22,428 nucleotides of DNA from a virus, in IMG/VR virus record IMGVR_UViG_3300014720_000204, positions 1 through 22,428 of that record. One strand, 5' to 3'. Position 1 is the stretch's first letter. Every line of letters starts with the position of its first letter. A program made the translations under genes and the position numbers. The notes beneath the pieces were generated by a model. It did no database searches, was not told the origin of the DNA, and saw only the letters and a list, made by a program, of their open reading frames with translations. Shown one piece after another: positions 21,359 through 22,428 of this stretch.

Positions 21359-21669
21359 ACGACAAAACCAACAACAGTAGATCCTGCAACGGTTTCAAGC
21401 ATTCGTTTGAACTCTTGGCCATATTGCGTGGCTTCAAGTCCCTTGCCATATACTTTGCCTTCTGTGGCACCAATTTGAATGCCCATTTGTGCTAGTTGAA
21501 TGGCAATAATGTGAGCAGCAAGATGTTTAACAGCTCGATCAGCTTGATCTCCAAAAACATCTGCACTTGCATCGTAGGTGGCTTCTGCAATGGCTCCATT
21601 CACTATTCCCGATGGATGGGGAATAAATTCAGGAAAACGATCTAAAAAGCTTGCATAGGTGACGGCCAT
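21355..21669 (-). CDS. Head-tail connector, DUF4054-like, 104 aa
   Basis: The protein begins MAVTYASFLDRFPEFI and continues with IVNGAIAEATYDASADVFGDQADRAVKHLAAHIIAIQLAQMG, which is the FPEF then helix with A-x-x-x-L-AAH-(I/L) pattern of DUF4054 and HK97 gp6-like connectors. The C-terminal G-x-x-YG-Q-E-F end is also usual for this family. These proteins form a ring under the portal after packaging. A strong GGGGAGGG ribosome binding site lies about seven bases before the ATG. It starts one base after the previous gene's stop. Confidence is fairly high because of motif plus position. Confidence 0.75.
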   Translation of the reverse strand: MAVTYASFLDRFPEFIPHPSGIVNGAIAEATYDASADVFGDQADRAVKHLAAHIIAIQLAQMGIQIGATEGKVYGKGLEATQYGQEFKRMLETVAGSTVVGFVV

Positions 21670-21670
21670 T

Positions 21671-22057
21671 TCAGACCCTCCCCTCTTTCAATGCTGTTAG
21701 ACGCTTGCTAATGGCACTCCTGATTCTCACGCGTCCCTCATGTCCTTTCCATTGTTGAAGCTGATCTTCGTCGTGCATGATTTCAAGCAGTCGAAAGGCT
21801 TCATTTAATGGCAGTTGAATGAGAGTATCAATGCTTTCAGGAATTTCCTGGACAGTTGCCGTTTGTTTTACTTCTTCAATGGCTCCAATGGCCATGAGTC
21901 GTTTAATGGCACCATGCTTTCGTGCTAGTTCCCATTTGGTATCTGGCACGTCAGTATTCACTCCAGGACTGAGTTGGATGAGCCCCATCTCAGTAATAAT
22001 GCCAAAGCCACCTTCACGAGGCGGATTTTCAAGATCGGGGCGATAAGCAATCAACAT
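21671..22057 (-). CDS. Hypothetical head/neck-region protein, 128 aa
   Basis: The N-terminal half reads LSPGVNTDVPDTKWELARKHGAIKRLMAIGAIEEV, a pattern of beta hairpin plus helix, which recurs in small proteins directly after the major capsid gene in many phages. The second half (LPLNEAFRLLEIMHDEDQLQQW, then RIRSAISKRLTAL) is helical and charged. I do not know its role; it may be a capsid or connector accessory. There is a 43-base gap between the capsid stop and this start, with no terminator-like hairpin in it. No strong ribosome binding site is visible. Confidence 0.6.
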   Translation of the reverse strand: MLIAYRPDLENPPREGGFGIITEMGLIQLSPGVNTDVPDTKWELARKHGAIKRLMAIGAIEEVKQTATVQEIPESIDTLIQLPLNEAFRLLEIMHDEDQLQQWKGHEGRVRIRSAISKRLTALKEGRV

Positions 22058-22100
22058 AAATGTTCAAGAGAACTGGCAATAGCTTAACGCCCCGTCTTAC

Positions 22101-22428
22101 TCAGGGAGCTTGCAAATACAGAACACTCTTCGGATAGTAGAGTGCCACGCCACCCACACGAGCATGAGCAGGAACGATAAATTCCAGACCACGCTGTTGA
22201 GGGGGGAACATTTCAAGCGGCTGAGAAATGTGCAATTGCACTTTCTGGGGATCACGCTTGTAGAACACCATGCGATTCTTGGTCAGAGAGCTGGTGTTGC
22301 TGGCATCAAGCTGATTGATGGGCTCGATGTTGCGGATGTAGGGATTGGTGCGCAGGAAATATTCCATCACGGTCACGTCCGAAGAATCGGAGTTGCGACG
22401 AGTGGAAATTACGCTGTAATCTTCCCAA
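22101..22428 (-). CDS. Major capsid protein, C-terminal fragment (partial at window edge)
   Basis: The frame is open from the right edge to the TGA at 22101-22103, giving about 108 visible codons. A GTG at 22374-22376 is an internal valine, not a start, because the frame continues upstream (WEDYSVISTRRNSD...). The end contains MFPPQQRGLEFIVPAHARVGGVALYYPKS and YLQAP. The PPQ-x-(R)GL then R-x-GGV-x-x-x-xP pattern is what I recall at the C-termini of DUF2184-like major capsid proteins. Its position before the connector genes supports this. As only the tail of the gene is visible, identity is moderately certain. Confidence 0.6.
   Translation of the reverse strand, partial: WEDYSVISTRRNSDSSDVTVMEYFLRTNPYIRNIEPINQLDASNTSSLTKNRMVFYKRDPQKVQLHISQPLEMFPPQQRGLEFIVPAHARVGGVALYYPKSVLYLQAP

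Noticed and set aside
22374-22376. GTG as the start of a 91-aa protein
   Set aside because: The same frame is open to the window edge and the sequence reads as the C-terminus of a larger capsid protein.
1-22428. tRNA, rRNA, integrase or attachment sites that would identify a prophage or host
   Set aside because: None could be recognised by eye on either strand, so lifestyle and host stay inferred.

Overview
This window is a tail-heavy structural module from a long-tailed double-stranded DNA phage (siphovirus organisation) or a prophage of that kind. Every gene I can support lies on the minus strand, so the functional order runs from high to low coordinates. The host is probably a picocyanobacterium such as Synechococcus or Cyanobium. 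This is inferred from recall of protein families: the MANTIRIKRR-type fibre, the small DUF7936-like protein, the fibre ending in a WKR...W motif, and the hub and neck families all resemble cyanophage or uncultured aquatic phage proteins. No host gene, tRNA, integrase or attachment site is present to prove it.

Head and neck (about 22428-20354): the C-terminal end of the probable major capsid protein, a small unknown protein, a DUF4054-like head-tail connector, a neck/head-closure-like protein, and a likely major tail tube protein. A clear Rho-independent terminator follows the tube gene, and its hairpin contains the ribosome binding site of the next gene.

Tail assembly (about 20299-13818): a tail-terminator-like protein, a small cysteine-containing protein, a G/GT tail assembly chaperone pair with a textbook -1 programmed frameshift signal, an HK97 gp10-like protein in an unusual position, and a 1487-aa tape measure protein. 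The tape measure carries an N-terminal repeat array and an embedded NlpC/CHAP-like cysteine peptidase domain.

Tail tip (about 13818-7887): M-like and L-like minor tail proteins, a K-like NlpC/P60 protein that seems to have lost its catalytic histidine, a roughly 1100-aa J-like central hub, and two tail-tube-fold paralogues directly after the hub.

Fibres and host-contact region (about 7861-1): a 1238-aa fibre with a 10-residue repeat array, a DUF7936-like protein, a 44-aa very basic microprotein, and two copies of a module made of a ~112-aa beta-rich adaptor followed by a protein with a collagen-like GPQG neck. A 407-aa probable surface protein, an 83-aa unknown, and the start of another fibre that leaves the window at base 1 complete the region.

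Genes are packed tightly, with many ATGA or TAATG overlaps, which suggests one translationally coupled late operon. No stretch over 100 bases lacks a gene. The strongest unusual signals are the G/GT frameshift site, the terminator/ribosome-binding-site hairpin, the three tube-like proteins, the tape measure repeats, and the 44-aa microprotein.
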